Shown piece by piece: positions 41,801-55,600 of a stretch of DNA of 64,000 nucleotides (position 1 is the stretch's first letter; every line of letters starts with the position of its first letter). The stretch is taken from contig CH002032.1 in the NCBI GenBank assembly GCA_000149265.1, positions 166,065-230,064 on the forward strand, read 5' to 3'. This stretch comes from Ciona savignyi (taxonomy: Eukaryota > Chordata > Ascidiacea > Phlebobranchia > Cionidae). The notes beneath the pieces are model-generated. The model was given only the letters and a program-made list of their open reading frames with translations. It was not told where the DNA came from and searched no databases. The position numbers were made by a program, and so were the translations under genes.

Positions 41801-43074
41801 TGTACCATCCGATTGCGGATTATTTTCATTTCATAACTCGTGTTGGCTTATACACCACCCATACACTTCGTAAGTATAACATAATACCCCTCATCAGACA
41901 CCACAAAATCCAGTGGAAGATACAGTCGGGGATTCACTCCAAGCGTGACGTCAACCCCACAACACAACACCTCGCCACCGTCGAGTAGGGAGTCCATTCA
42001 CCCCGAATCGACATCCGATTATTTCTCCGCCCCAAGCAGCGGTGCTTCTGCTGAAGGTAGAGGTTTTATAACAATTTAAAAAGCATTGCCCGTGATCGTC
42101 GGTTCGATTCTCACCGGAACTTTTTTTCTGCTAAAATTACCCCTTACTTTTTGGTTAGCTGGTTAGCTTGGTTGGTTATAGTGACAACTGTTAGCCGGCA
42201 AACGTCAGAATACCCCACGTTCGATTTGACAGGCCGGTTTTACATTGGATAAGGGCAACATCGCGGACATGGCATCACCAACAAATTAATTAAAATTACG
42301 TTTTTTTAATATCCTAAGAGCTACACAAATTTGCTGTTTATGAAATAACTGTTTTCTGAACTCCGTTTTTCTGATTAAAAAGTATTAACTTGTTTAATGT
42401 TCTTCAGATTCGTTCGTGGATTTCTTGAAGTACATTGAAACCGGTGTTTCCAGCGATAGGCGCAAACGACTGCTGCTGAACGAAACCTCCGACCTTAAGG
42501 TATGAATGATGTTTGTTTTTTGCCTGAAGTTGTATATTGCAAGCATTGTCCCTTTTTCAATTTACTAAATACAATATTAGTCGGAACTATAAAGGAAATG
42601 AAATGAAATATTTGTTTGAATTTACTTGGCGAATTAAATCTTTAAATTGATAAATGTCTGTTGGTGCGCCAGGATCATACTTTTAACGGTGTGCAGTTTG
42701 CCCTTATTTTTTCTTAAGTTGTGTCAGCTGTAAGTTTTTCTTCTTCGTTTCTCTAAGTGGATAGAATAGATTTGACCAAACGAAAGGTTAATTTATTTTC
42801 TGTTGTTTACACCTTCATAATTTCACAGACTTCTGCTGAATCCAGTTCAAGCCGACAGACCAAACCTGCGAAAAAGCGTTTCGTCACTTCCACTCCAGAA
42901 AGCGAGCAACTGTCCGACGTCAGAAACAACAACCTTAAAAGTCCCACTCTTCCCGGCATGTACCCGATCGGAGCACCCCGACACGCTTCCTCCCCGGTCA
43001 ATTTCAAACAACCCGCGGTATCCGCTGGAGGCGCATCGGAGTTCACTTCAGCAGTATGGAGGCCATGGTGCTAG
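38813..43074 (+). CDS. pem-1: WRPW-motif nuclear protein, candidate ascidian posterior end mark (PEM)
   Basis: Nine exons join in phase to 391 codons: 38813-38899, 39569-39768, 40170-40228, 40617-40730, 41233-41352, 41639-41737, 41898-42056, 42408-42499 and 42829-43074. The product has no known enzymatic or structural domain and is rich in Ser, Pro, Asn and basic residues. A basic tract at about 154-186 (RRSSLKSLVRRSKKRSP, KSKRPEK) is a likely nuclear localisation signal. The C-terminus is VWRPWC; WRPW recruits Groucho-type corepressors. Ascidian PEM is a maternal, posteriorly localised protein described with nuclear localisation, a C-terminal WRPW and silencing of somatic genes in the germline. 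That combination and the ascidian context are why I propose pem-1; I did not align sequences. The extra Cys after WRPW is unusual. The gene model is strong; the name is inferred. Confidence 0.7.
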
Positions 43075-44205
43075 CTTCGTTCACCCTTTTGTTCCACCCA
43101 CATATTCTATAAATTAATTAACTAATATATGTATTATATATGTATGAAATTAGTATTTAATTAAAAGTTCACCTGTGTGTTGTCACCCTATTTATTTCGC
43201 ACTTTAAAAATCCCATCGACTTAATACGTTATTAGGCACCTTATACACTGTGCCTTTTGTCGTGTCGGTTAGTTTGTATTTGTTACGTAGTGTACATATA
43301 GGCCTAGTGCCTTTCTACTTTTTCATTTATAGGCACACCGTTGCCTTTTTTGTTTTGTGTACAAAGTTTTGCGTATTCGCTTCGATTTTTGCTTTTCCGA
43401 TGCGATTCGCGGAAAAGAAGCATTTCGTGTGTTGCCATTTTGTATCAGCTACACTATGCATAAATGCTTATTAGTGTAGCTTACGCCTTGTGTTTAAGCT
43501 TTTTCATTTTTGTTTATTAATAGTTTAGGTTTGTGCAATATTGTGTATCGTCCAGTCGGGCGTTCATGCACATTTCAATGCGTTTGTTAACGCTATTTCG
43601 CACGACACACAAATGCTCTTCACGATTTATTCGTTCGTTTCACGCCGTCGCACAGTTCACGCTTATTGTTCTCACCTTTTCTTTGTAACTTGCAGGGAGC
43701 CATTTGCTCTCACCTTCGGGGATTTTCTCACCGTCATGCCTCCTCGCCTATCGTGCTTTCTCTCCTTTTATTCCTTGTTTTTATTATATATGCGCTAGAA
43801 ATACATCGTTTTTACATTCAGATTTTTTCCTGTGTCGAGTCCGCAAGTTATTTCTGACGAAGCGTATCCGATGTGTAGAAACAATAGCTTATACACGTTG
43901 GCGGTATACGAAGTGTAGGCTATTGAAGCCGTTCGCAGTTCTTGTTATATACAGCCAAGTAGATGATAGCAATCGCTTTACGAAAGATCAAAAATGGGTT
44001 TCAATGGCTATTGAGGTCTGCGACTAGTAAATTCGACGTCTTTTGATTAAAATGTACCGTATGTGTTAAACTAGGTGATATTACTCTGATGATAATATGA
44101 TAAACAACTACAACAATAGTGCGAATATTAATCTAGTAGTATATATCGATATTTCTTTTCTGTCCTTGCGGGTAGGAAAATTTTAATAAAATTGTATGCA
44201 TGGTT
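43075..44205 (+). other. Long 3' untranslated region of the WRPW gene
   Basis: About 1.1 kb separates the stop codon from the AATAAA at 44185-44190 with no splice or coding signal between. Maternal posterior ascidian mRNAs are localised through their 3' UTRs, so this stretch is a candidate localisation element if the gene is pem-1. Confidence 0.5.
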
Positions 44206-45412
44206 ATCGTTTATTAACCCGTTTTCACGTTCGAGTTGCAATATGTAGAGTATATCGATTAGTTTGCATGGCTAAAAGGTTTTTACTATTTTTTTTGTTT
44301 AACCTACAATCCCATTTAGAGTAGTGGTGGCGCACAACCGATATTTTAACGTTTTATTTACAGAGTGCAGTCTATACATAATTTTTATACCAAGTTAAGT
44401 TTAAATTTTCATTAACCGGTTGATAGATGTTTAATGAGTGGTATACTGCCGATCTGAATTTTTAAGAACCATCAGGTGGTGATAAAGATCAACAAAAGGG
44501 TCTGTTTTTTTCCAATTCCAACGAAGGGTGTGTGGGACCAGTCTGATTTAAGCACCATATAAAAAGAAAGCAAATGTACAACCCAGTTGAATTTTCTAAA
44601 TGTGTTAGCTAATATGTATATATTTGATATGCAACGGCAAATTTTTGATAAATAACGCAAAGGAACCTGCCGCCAGATCCCGATAAAATAAATACGGCGA
44701 CTGTTATCCCACACAGCAGCACTTAAAAAGATTCTTAAAAATAGTGGTTAACCACCAACTACTTTATAGTAAATTCCAATGTTGCTCAAGGCGACCAAAA
44801 ATCTCATTTGATGCCCCGACAAACTTTTTCTTTTACCGCTTGTCAGAGTAATAGGATAGGATAGGGTATTCATGTTTATGCCCGTGAATAGGAAAACCAA
44901 GGGGTTAACACACGGGCAATCGTCAGATCACCTCGCGCACCATCGGGTTGTCGGAGCTATTGCAATGGGTTGTATATGATTGAGATGTTGCTTTAATTTG
45001 GTAGAACTCATAATTTCATTGGGTTAAGGTAATGTCCGTAAAGTGCCTTTCCCAAGGACACAACCGACTAGCTAGCGACGAGTTTTGAATCTGAAACCCT
45101 TCGTTTGAAAGGCGTTGCACTAAACCACCATACTAACCGGTCGGATTTAATGCCGTTTTTAACTACTTTATTTTCATTTCTCTATATTATAACTTCTCTG
45201 TAGACTATCATATTATATACCACAAGTTGCATTAATCAAAGATATATTATTTTCGGTAAAAATACAGGTTAAGTAGGGTACCATATTGCACGGTTCAGCA
45301 AGTTCGGTTGCTAGTGACGTCACCAAACTGACAACCCCAATTTCATTCCATCAACAAGCGAGTAGAGCGGAAGACAAGGGTTAAAATCAGTTAACATCCA
45401 AGATCTACCATC
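44206..45412. other. Intergenic region before the Y-box gene
   Basis: It contains a minus-strand SINE (44855-45150) and the promoter side of the Y-box gene with TGACGTCA at 45315-45322. No other gene is seen. Confidence 0.5.
44855..45150 (-). mobile_element. Near full-length SINE, minus orientation
   Basis: The complement matches the model copy from the tRNA-like head (near 45120) through CCAATGAAATTATGAGTTCT and AATAGCTCCGACAACCCGAT to the TATCCTATCCTATT tail at 44860. Confidence 0.7.
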
Positions 45413-48400
45413 ATGTCGGAGCAGTCCGAACAGCCTAGCCAAGTCGTTGAACGGGCACCAGTCGATAAAAAAGTCCTCGGTAAATACCCAACTTGAATTT
45501 GGATAGATGTGCTGTAAATTTAGTGACCTAACCAAGATTTTTCGGTTGTCTTATAATTATTACCAAAGTTATTTTCTACATGTCGGGTATTTGCATCAAA
45601 ATTTCTTGTAAAGGTGGTAAATGAACTTGGCACATACATTTTTTGTAATAATATTCCTGCTACATTCTTTTTCAGCAAAATTGGTGGTTTAAAGTAGCCA
45701 ATTTTTGGTGCCTTCTGTTTGTCTTTTACCTTCTGCACAAGTTAGTGCGAATCTAATATTTTTGTACTGGGTGAATAAACAAAGCCTTCCTTGAACCAAG
45801 ATGCTTCTTAAATGAACTAAAAACAACATCCTCGACTTTAAATACACTGTTATCCCCCTGAAAAAAATGACTTCTATTATAATTTTCCATCGAAGCTAAT
45901 TTAACCATTAATTCCCCCCATACAGCCACTCAATGCAGTGGCACTGTCAAGTGGTTCAATGTACGAAACGGCTACGGTTTCGTGAACCGTGACGACAACA
46001 AGGAGGATGTGTTCATCCACCAGACTGCCATCATCAAGAACAACCCGAAGAAGTATCTCCGCAGTGTCGGCGATGGTGAACAAGTTGAGTTTGACGTCGT
46101 CGAAGGAGAGAAGGTAAGTGAAATAAGCTTATTGGCCGGTTAGTTTCGTTGCTGTCGAAAGGTGGTGTTGGTTATTGCTGGGCAACGCTAAAGGAAAGGA
46201 AAGCGGAAAGGAGGAAAACTGTTAACCAAAACTATGGAAATTAATTTTAACCCTTGCATAAACATTAATCTCAATCACAGAACTAACCCTAACTCCAACC
46301 TCATGTTTAAAACTAACTCTAATGCCCTAATATTTATTTTATTGTGCAATTTCACTCCCGCCTTCCCACTTTCCCTCTTAGTTTTTTCAGTTATTGTGCC
46401 AACGACTAAGTAATTTGGTATATAAATATACAGTCAGTCCACACTTGGCGTGACATAAATGTTCATACAATCATAGATCCCTTTTCCAAATTCTACTTAA
46501 CTGGGGCCGTAGATACTTTGTGTTTTTGTCTTGTTGTGTTCCTTAACATAACTTGCCGTTTACACGGTGCGTATTGCTTTAAATAGCGGTTTAATGACAC
46601 GCTATGTTCACTAACCCTTAAAAATATTGGCATATCTATCTGTTTATAGGCTGTCTGTTCATAATGAATGAGCTTTAATAAACCACAAAACAATATAAGA
46701 AACCAGAACATACTTTGTAGCATAAAAAGTAAAGCTGTATATACTTGAATGGATTCCTTGCAAGTTGCAATATATATTTAAAGTTCTAAGCAAATTGTGG
46801 ATGAACAGCTGTCATACTGTGACATCACAATTTAACAATAGGTTTTAAAGTTGTTTACTAAATCTGTTTAGCCATAGTTTTTTAAAGCCATTAAGTGTCA
46901 TTTTTAAGTTAGCCGTTAACTTTCCCTAGCCCTTTCCCCTAACTTGTGTTTTCCTGTACCTACCCCAAGGGTTTGCCTGAAGCTGCAAATGTTACCGGAC
47001 CTGGTGGTGAGCCTGTGAAAGGAAGCAAGTATGCAGCTGATCGTCGACGATTTCGACCTCGATACAGACCTAGACCGAAGGAGGTAAGTTTCAGATTTAA
47101 TGGGAATGTTACATCTGCATTGCATTTGTGAAATTCTCGGTAAATATTTCATATAGCTCTACTAACGGTGATAGTATAGCTAGTTTTGTGCATTCATTAT
47201 CTATTTAAAGGTGTTGAGAATGTTCAAATGCATGCCCATGAATGGTGTTGGTTGGTAAAATAATTCCCACATTAACTGATATCTTTAGTGTAGGCCAGGG
47301 AAGTTAACTAATCAGCTGTGACAGCATCAGACTTATGTAATAATTGAAGCTATGACATCATTGTGTAAACGTTAGTATACTCGTCAATATATGCAATGTA
47401 GCATTCTTACTAGCGGAGGCGAGATAAATGACTGTATATAAATGACTTAACATGTAGACTTAGTAGGTTTAAATATAACTTTGCTTTAAGCCAAATTTGT
47501 ATGTGACTGGTTGTTGTATTCCCAATGTACTGTTACTGCTGACTCGATAGTTCTCTGCTTCGTTAAGCATCGATCGTTAAGAATATGTCAATATCACAAA
47601 TCCCACAAAATAAAGACTGTTTGTCCCATATGATTTGGTCTAAAGTTTATAACTATATATATTATTATCTGCAACAGTTATCAGCAAGAGTAAAGTGTTC
47701 TGTAAACCAGCTATGTTTAGGGACACACACTGTCTTCTAAATATAGATTAAAGATCAATATAAAACTTATCTCCACAAGGCAGTCACAAACTAATAATAT
47801 CAAGATGATATAAAAGTGAATGATGCAAAAATCTAAGGTTAAAGATAATTTAAATTTTTGTCATTGTTTGCGACTGCCTTTGCGCTATTGAGTTTCTTGC
47901 CAAGTAGTTGAAAATATATTTAAAACAAGCGGCCATCGGAGAGTAACGAGAATCCAGATGAACCCTCCGAAACTGGCAGCCCCGAAGGGCAGGAGAATCC
48001 AAGGCCCCGACGTTATTATAGGCGACCGTTTTGGATGCGCAGGGGCCCCAGAAAACCAATGCAGGTCTGTTCGTGATGATCCGACAAGAATATATTCATT
48101 TTTTGCTTTTTTCAATGTAAATGAAGTAGTAATTTAGTTTTAGTGTTAGTCTTTAATACTTAGTACAATCATCTAAAAGTGGCGGGGTCGGCTATTGCTA
48201 ATAATGCGCAAGTTTTTTAACCAAAATTTTGGTCTATTTAAGTTTGGTATGCGATATATAATAACTTTCATATTTTTCTTCATATTTTAAAAAGCCGACT
48301 TCGCCACTTTAGCTTTACTGATAATTGGTGTTTTAAATCCTACTAATATACTTAAACCAACCCAAATGTATGAAAATGCTGCACCTATTTGTAAAAACTG

Positions 48401-51344
48401 GTATCGTGGAAGGTGTGTACCCAGTTTACCAGATCCCTGGATCGTGTTTGTCGAATTTGCATTCGTTGAAATCAATCGCATGAATTTTGCATGAGTGCCA
48501 GCACTTGACGTTAAAATATTCATGGAGAGTTGGTAAACGAATACTCCGTGTTTGGTATCAAGGAGAAATCGGAGGGAGATGAGGCAGAGAAACCCGTGAA
48601 CGGGGAGCATGAAGGAGAGGAGAGACCGGAGCAACGGAGACGGCCACGACGACCTAGATACCGGCGACCTAGACGAGAACAGGTAATTTATTCATATCTA
48701 AGAAAATACAGCGGTTATTGTAAATTTTACCCTTTTGTTACAAATTGTAATCTTGGTTGGTATGTAAACCACAGTTCTTAAACTGAATAAAAAACAACCA
48801 TTCACTTAGGTGTACACTTTTACACGTTTATTCCTAACTACAATACTTTACTAATACAATAAAAATATTATCTCTTTAGCATTAGCAGCAACATTTTTAA
48901 CATTTATAAAATAGCATCCCTATTCTAAAGTTGTAGACTGTTGATTACTAATACACATGTACACCTATTCCAGTAGTAAAATGGTGTTAAGCTGTTGTTG
49001 TCTTGTCCATTAAAGTGTTCAAAAAACACCCTGTTTAAATAACAGCTGTCGTCTGCTTTGAAATTATGTCAAATAATAATACGCTGTGACCTTAGCCTGA
49101 ATCACTCTTAGTTTTTTTCTTTGCATTTTGAATTGAAGTTATTCAATGATATTAATTGAAATGAAAATTACTTCCTTTATCAAAGCTTAATGGGTGTTTG
49201 GGTGAAGTTAAATAACTCGTTTATTTGACTTTGGAAAAAAGCTTTTTGGTTTTAAATTGCTGATTAGTTTAGTTTATTTCAATTAATTAGTGGTCAACTG
49301 GTAATTTAATATTTATAGTAACTTCAGTGAAGCCTACATCACAATTCTCTATAAATTGCTGTGAAATGATAAAATCAGTAATTTTTTATTCACTGAACCC
49401 TTAAATCAACAAAGTTAAACTTTTATTAAATCAACAAAGTTTAAAATTTCTGAAGATAAAACTTTTCTAGGTCTGTTTACTGGTTAATGATCAAGCGAAT
49501 ATCCAATTTGTGGGTGAATTTAATGCACAGTGTATCAGAACTGTCATGTAATTTGGCAAGAAATTTCTTACATTCCACATTCCATAAAAATTACACTCTT
49601 CAACCTTCCCTGCAGGAGGGTGAAGTCAAAGAGAACGGGGTGGAACCAGTTGAAGGGGAGGAGAGAGAACAACCCCAGCGACCGGTCAAACCTAGAAAGC
49701 CGAGATACAGACAAAGACGGTTCGTACTTGAACACAATAGGCTTCCATTATAGGAGTTGGCATGTCACATGTATAAAAATAAGCAGTTTGAAACATTTTT
49801 TTCTTAACGAGTTTAAATAATAATGAGACTAAAACTATTTTAACCAGGATAAGGCGACGGTTGGTACTTCTCACCCTAGGTGTGGATGGCATGTCAAATG
49901 TATAAATAACTTATTTTATGACATTTTTTTCTCCGATGTTAAGTTGAAAAATAACACACAGCCGAAAACTAATGTAAACCGTGCAAGGTGAAAGTTTTTA
50001 CATACTTTTCACCTTAGATGTTTATTTCAGGGGTGCCATGTCACATGTTTAAATATGTAGAGTAATATTATTTAAATATATATTTATTACACTTGCTGGT
50101 TGTCATTTTTGACCCAATATGCAGTAGCTTGGGGAAATTTTTATGCAGTAGGATAAATATGTGGTAATAAATAACTCAGAAATTGTTAATTTCGTTAATT
50201 TTTACCCTATTTAAAACTTGTTTTAATTTGTTTCCACCGTAAATATATTCATTGTAAAATAAAATTCAAAGTCAATTTCAGTACTATGTTTCTAGTAAAA
50301 AGCTAAATCTTAACCCTTTTAATAATCTCATTTAATTGTGTTGTAAAAAAATAAAAGGATTTTTAGTTTAAAAAAATTTAAAGGATTTTTTATGTTAAAA
50401 AGTACAATTGCATGTGACATTAGTTTTTGGTAATTTCATAATTACGCATAGTCGCCGTTGCTATTTATCTTAAAACAATAAAGCCAATATAATTATAAAC
50501 GGTAATTCGTAATTTACAATAAAAATGGCAGAAAAATGCCGAATACGTCTTTAAAAGTGCAGCTTTTTCCAATGATATTGGTTTTCCTGTTTCTAACTTG
50601 CTAGTTGTTTCCTTGGCCGGTGCCTTTAACCTTCCTTAAGTTTAACCTTGTTTCCCTTGTTATCAGACCACGTGATGGCGACGGTGAAACTGTTCAGCAG
50701 AACGGGGAAGCCCCCCGTGAATACGACGAGGAGGGAGGAGAACGCCCCCCGCGCCGTCGTCGCCCTCGCAACCGCCCAAATCGTCCGAGACGCCCAAAGG
50801 TTGTGGATAATGCAGAGCCAGGTGCACAACAGGTATGTTGGCCGTGTTTACCAAGGGTAAATAGTATTTACCCCCTTAACATGTGTCTTCACATAGAAAG
50901 TTTTAAGAATGATAAGCATATTTTTAGGTTAAAAACGGCGCTGATCTTGTTAGTTTAAAAATAGTTTGTATATTAGCGCTCGTTATTTTGACATTTGTTA
51001 TCTCTTTATTTTTAAATGATAATACTCAACGAAATGTCTAATACCGCGCTATACCGTTCAAATGGTGTTTAACTTTCGCGGTTAATAATAAAGAATGCCC
51101 AGATCTATATGGTAGGGAGTTTTGCTTCGATATTTGTTATTTCTTTTTCTATAGTAGTTGACAAAATGTATGACAGCCACCCTATACTGTCCAATTTGTG
51201 ATGTAACTATCACCGTTTACCTAAAGCATTCAATTAAACTCTCTTTTCTAGCAGGGAGTTGCTGAACAACCTGCTGCGGTCGAATCTGCTCCCAAACCTG
51301 CTGCGCCACCTGCTGACCACGATGCAGTGGTCAAAGCAGAATAA
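45413..51344 (+). CDS. YBX1: Y-box protein (cold shock domain RNA/DNA-binding protein)
   Basis: This gene encodes a single-strand nucleic-acid-binding protein that packages and controls translation of mRNA. Eight exons join in phase to 327 codons: 45413-45479, 45926-46113, 46970-47083, 47930-48064, 48563-48682, 49616-49719, 50667-50832 and 51255-51344. The cold shock domain (about residues 26-105) has the RNA-binding motifs NGYGFV and VFIHQ and the YB-type extension [14 protein letters not shown]. The C-terminal part alternates acidic and basic/aromatic blocks ([33 protein letters not shown]), typical of the Y-box family; roughly one block falls per exon. Length is close to the vertebrate protein (about 324). 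YBX1, YBX2 and YBX3 arose in vertebrates, so the symbol is approximate. The last exon has a tandem acceptor (TAGCAG), giving an optional Gln. Confidence 0.93.
46183..46384. mobile_element. MITE-like element copy 2 in Y-box intron 2
   Basis: It is the reverse complement of the 10137-10335 element over nearly its whole length (AAGCGGAAAGGAGGAAAACT at one end, CCCGCCTTCCC at the other). Confidence 0.5.
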
Positions 51345-52615
51345 ACAGCGCCGTTGCGCTATGGTGGAGGGGTGGTCGTTTCGTCATAATGTTGTAGTGT
51401 CAGGACATTTAACGCTTTAAGTTTTTTTGTGCGTGCATGGCCGTTGTCGCCCCTAGCTACGCCGCCGCGCCCTGTAGAGTTAGTTCTCCAACGACAGAAC
51501 CCACCCGACCGACCAAACTCTTTCTTCTCCCAACACCAAATACGATTTCCGTTAATTGACAACTCGCTGTCCCACACTTCAGCGGTCACCACCAGCGAAT
51601 GTTGCCACCATGTAATTACCGCTGATTTTACACCTTAACATCAACCCGAAACGCAATTTACCACTGCGTACTAATTCCCGAAGCTTGGGAAAAGGAAACC
51701 ATCTAGTATTTACAGTTGAATTAATGCGAAGTTCTACACCAGTCGGGCTTCTTCGCATCGTTAAAAATAAAACCAAGCCCACATTGAAAACTCCCCAGCC
51801 ATATCCACCCACACGACACCCGAAGCATGAATTTATGGGTCCACTTTATACCTGTTGGTTGTTGTTGTTGGTTAACCTTTAGTTTTCATTCAAAAATCTT
51901 TAGTTTTCGTGTTTTCCCACCAAACGATAACGTGGCGTTGATATCGAGCGGGAACAACCAGGTGCGATCCAAACTGGTTTTGGGCGGTTCCAACCGGTTC
52001 CGCCTTTTCATGAATTTCATTTCGTGAATTTCATTTGCTATTGTAAAGTTTTTAGTTCACTGTAACTTGAAAAATTGGTTGTTCCTTGCTGCATAATAAA
52101 CCACATCAATGAAAAACGAGGTTTACTACGAATTTCTACAATTTAAGGGTTCTGAAATCCAGCCCATTAAAAGTTTTTAGAGACGTTTAGTATTTTCTCA
52201 TCTCTTTTTTTCAGTAATACATTATGTAAACTTGTAAGTTCTACTATGGCATTTTGGTGAAATTTAGTTTATCCTTGTTTAAGACCGAATATTTTTTGGG
52301 ATTAAAGAGCGTAGGAAAGTCCGGGGTTAAACACTGTAAATCGGCGGGTTACCGGATCCCTTTCATAGACTGTAATTTATAAAGGACTTTCTGAGACATT
52401 GCTAGTTTTTGTTCAGTCGATCAAATCACTAGTTTTAAGCCGATTGGCTAAATGTGTGGTTACTCCCCATGTGGATTTCGAAGTAGCGACGATTACTAGT
52501 CTCCGGTGATTTGATTAACCAGTATAAACAGAACGTCCGCGCGAAATGACGTAAGATGCAATTGTCCCTGGAGACCGCGAAACAGCTGTTGTATTACTGC
52601 CACGGCAGCTGCCGA
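51345..52615. other. Y-box 3' UTR and convergent region
   Basis: An AATAAA at 52095-52100 probably ends the Y-box transcript about 750 bases after its stop. The SAXO4-like gene ends from the other side at 52616, so the two genes converge here. No other gene is seen. Confidence 0.5.
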
Positions 52616-55600
52616 CTAAAACGCCTCGATTCGCTTCATATTTCGCGTGTTGTCCACGTAACCCGGGTTCTCCATCTTGATCACTTTCGACACAAGTGGG
52701 TGGTAGTTTTCGAAGCTGCGCTCGTTGAATCTCCTTCCGTCCCCGTATGAGTGGACTTTGTTGCTCTTCGTGAAACCGTTTGTCGGTTTCCTAGCCTCAG
52801 ACGCGTCAGCCCAGCCCTTGTATTTTTCTGAAACAAAACTCGATTTGAAAACTCTTGGACTTACCCTGGAGGGGGAAGAAAACCTATTAACGGTCGGTTT
52901 ACCTTTACTGTTCCGGTGGGATTAATAGATTTATGAAGATATTGTCTATATATACTTACTAGAGGTAAAAACATGAAGTCGTAAACGTAAGATCGAATTG
53001 AATAACAAGAACTTATTTTAATTGATTTACAAACTGAAGACCTGGTTTTAAAGCCAAATCCCTATACCCTCTTTATTTGTTTAAATGGTGGCGTGTAAGT
53101 GGGTCTATCGCGTTCACGAATAGTCGACTCGTCCAGCAACATATAGTGTTTTGTTTAAGAACGACTGTACTGGGCAAGTGGGTAATTGGTTCGATCCCCT
53201 CCCAGGCCACTTTTCTAGGAGGTTGGGTACCCGGGCAACCGTTGTTGCAAGACGCTACTCGAGGTAATAAAAACCTAATTTTCTAACCTCCGACAACCCG
53301 ATAATGAGCCTAGAGTTTACCCCCCACACATTTTTACACAGCATTTTTAAGGTATACAGCGCCTATTTCCCGTATATTTTAAAGTTTAATTTAACCCCAT
53401 AGCCTTATCCCAAACACGGGGATGTACGAACCTGTCCTATTAAACTTACTTTCGCAAAGAGACTCCCCGTACTTGGCGTCATAGTGCGTCGTGAACCTCG
53501 ATCTGTTGTCTTTAATCTCCACATATCGGTCGTTGTTGGTGGAGTAGCCAGAAAACTCCTTCCGTCCGACCGACCCCATGTCTCTCACGCCCGACCTTGC
53601 GGGCTGTGCTCCCTTGAACCAAGCTGTGGCTAGCCTGAAAGGAAACAATGAACAACGAGGAATGATGGGTTCTAATAAATTAAAGGGGTAACTCGACGGT
53701 GGGCGCGAGGTGATCTGACGATTGCCCGTTTGTTAACCCTCTTGTATTTTTCCATAGATGGGGATAAACATGAATATCCTACCCCTAATGAGCTGTACGG
53801 TTTTAAAAGAACACCGTCGTTCGGCCTATATTAGCTGGGCGCGTCTAGTCGCACAATCGGCAGAAAGAATCTAGTATGAAAAACCACCGTTAAATTATCC
53901 ATTTAAATTTTTAAGTTTCGAACACAAAATTCGNNNNNNNNNNNNNNNNNNNNNNNNNNNNNNNNNNNNNNNNNNNNNNNNNNNNNNNNNNNNNNNNNNN
54001 NNNNNNNNNNNNNNNNNNNNNNNNNNNNNNNNNNNNNNNNNNNNNNNNNNNNNNNNNNNNNNNNNNNNNNNNNNNNNNNNNNNNNNNNNNNNNNNNNNNN
54101 NNNNNNNNNNNNNNNNNNNNNNNNNNNNNNNNNNNNNNNNNNNNNNNNNNNNNNNNNNNNNNNNNNNNNNNNNNNNNNNNNNNNNNNNNNNNNNNNNNNN
54201 NNNNNNNNNNNNNNNNNNNNNNNNNNNNNNNNNNNNNNNNNNNNNNNNNNNNNNNNNNNNNNNNNNNNNNNNNNNNNNNNNNNNNNNNNNNNNNNNNNNN
54301 NNNNNNNNNNNNNNNNNNNNNNNNNNNNNNNNNNNNNNNNNNNNNNNNNNNNNNNNNNNNNNNNNNNNNNNNNNNNNNNNNNCCACTCCAGGCTTCATTT
54401 GGCGACCGGTCATATTGCGCCAGTCGAGGTCCTTGACTCGGCTCTGACTTAAAACCCCGTCGGTCTGCGAAAGAAATTTAGGGATTTATATCGTAAGTTA
54501 ATTATTGGTTTAACATTTGTTTTCGCTTATAGGTTTGGCTGTCGTGTCCAATATATTTATTTAGTTATATCCATTTTCTTTCAAATGGCGTGTTTTAACT
54601 ACTGCTCGTTTTGCCGACTTTTCCTGTTCCGTGGTTTGCTTGATTTACCATTATGGAACGCTGGGGCAAAAAAATAAATAAATTAAACTAAACTATTCTT
54701 TTATTTCTATCAGTATACGCCAATCACGCAAATGCTGGAACGCACTGCAAACGCGCCTTTTGTATAGGCGGTTGCGCAAACGACCAAAAACATCATTTAC
54801 AAAACGAAGGTAATGACCAGAAAATCGTATTTTAAAAACATGCATGGAAAAAAGTGCATCCTGATAAATAAATGTTGACAAACATAGTTTTTTGCCACAG
54901 TAATGACTCTGCAGCAAATAAAACAAATTGCAAAACCGGATTAAGGAATTCCGACAAAACGAGCAGTCTTTGAAACATGTCACCAAAAAAGTAGGTTCGC
55001 GAATGTTTTTAATTCTGTTCGTTCGTGAAGAAATTGTTATATTTGCTTAAAATAACTACAATGTCAATTCCCGTTGCAATAACATTTAGACATATGATCC
55101 ATAAACCGCAGTGGCATTGTGTGGTATACTGTAACATGACCGTGGACTGTATTTTAGATGGCGGGTAACCAATTAATATACCTCTATGCGTGGTACTCTC
55201 TTTTAGACATGGTAATTTAATATTTATTTTAAACAGTAACAATGATGGTTATTCCTTAATGTTTCTGCGGTGGAAGCAGCATGTGCTAGACTGCGCACAG
55301 ATGTTCTCGTTTAGCTGTGAAGTTTTGTAATAGTGGTGATGTGCTTTGTGAAATAAAGGCGTTGATTGTACATTTTTTGGTTTTTAACAGCAACATGTTT
55401 CAAATGTATGGGGGGCAGGGGAGCACCTACTCAAAAATATTAACCACAATTTTGCAGGGCTTTGAGTTAAGGTTGCGCAAAGATATACACAAATATAAAC
55501 ATTACGTATTTTAGGTTGTAAAAGGGCTTCTCGTGACATAATTTTGAGTGACTGCCGTTGTGTGTGGTCAGTTTGAATTGAAGAGGTAGGAAGAATAATT

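Noticed and set aside
43250..44027. Several overlapping plus-strand frames of 63-107 codons
   Set aside because: They lie in the WRPW gene's 3' UTR, have no splice sites, and their composition follows the U-rich DNA.
53391..53449. C-terminal extension of the SAXO4-like exon to a stop at 53391
   Set aside because: A strong GTAAGT donor at 53449 and a following exon in matching phase (52827-52616) with family-like residues show that the apparent stop is intronic.
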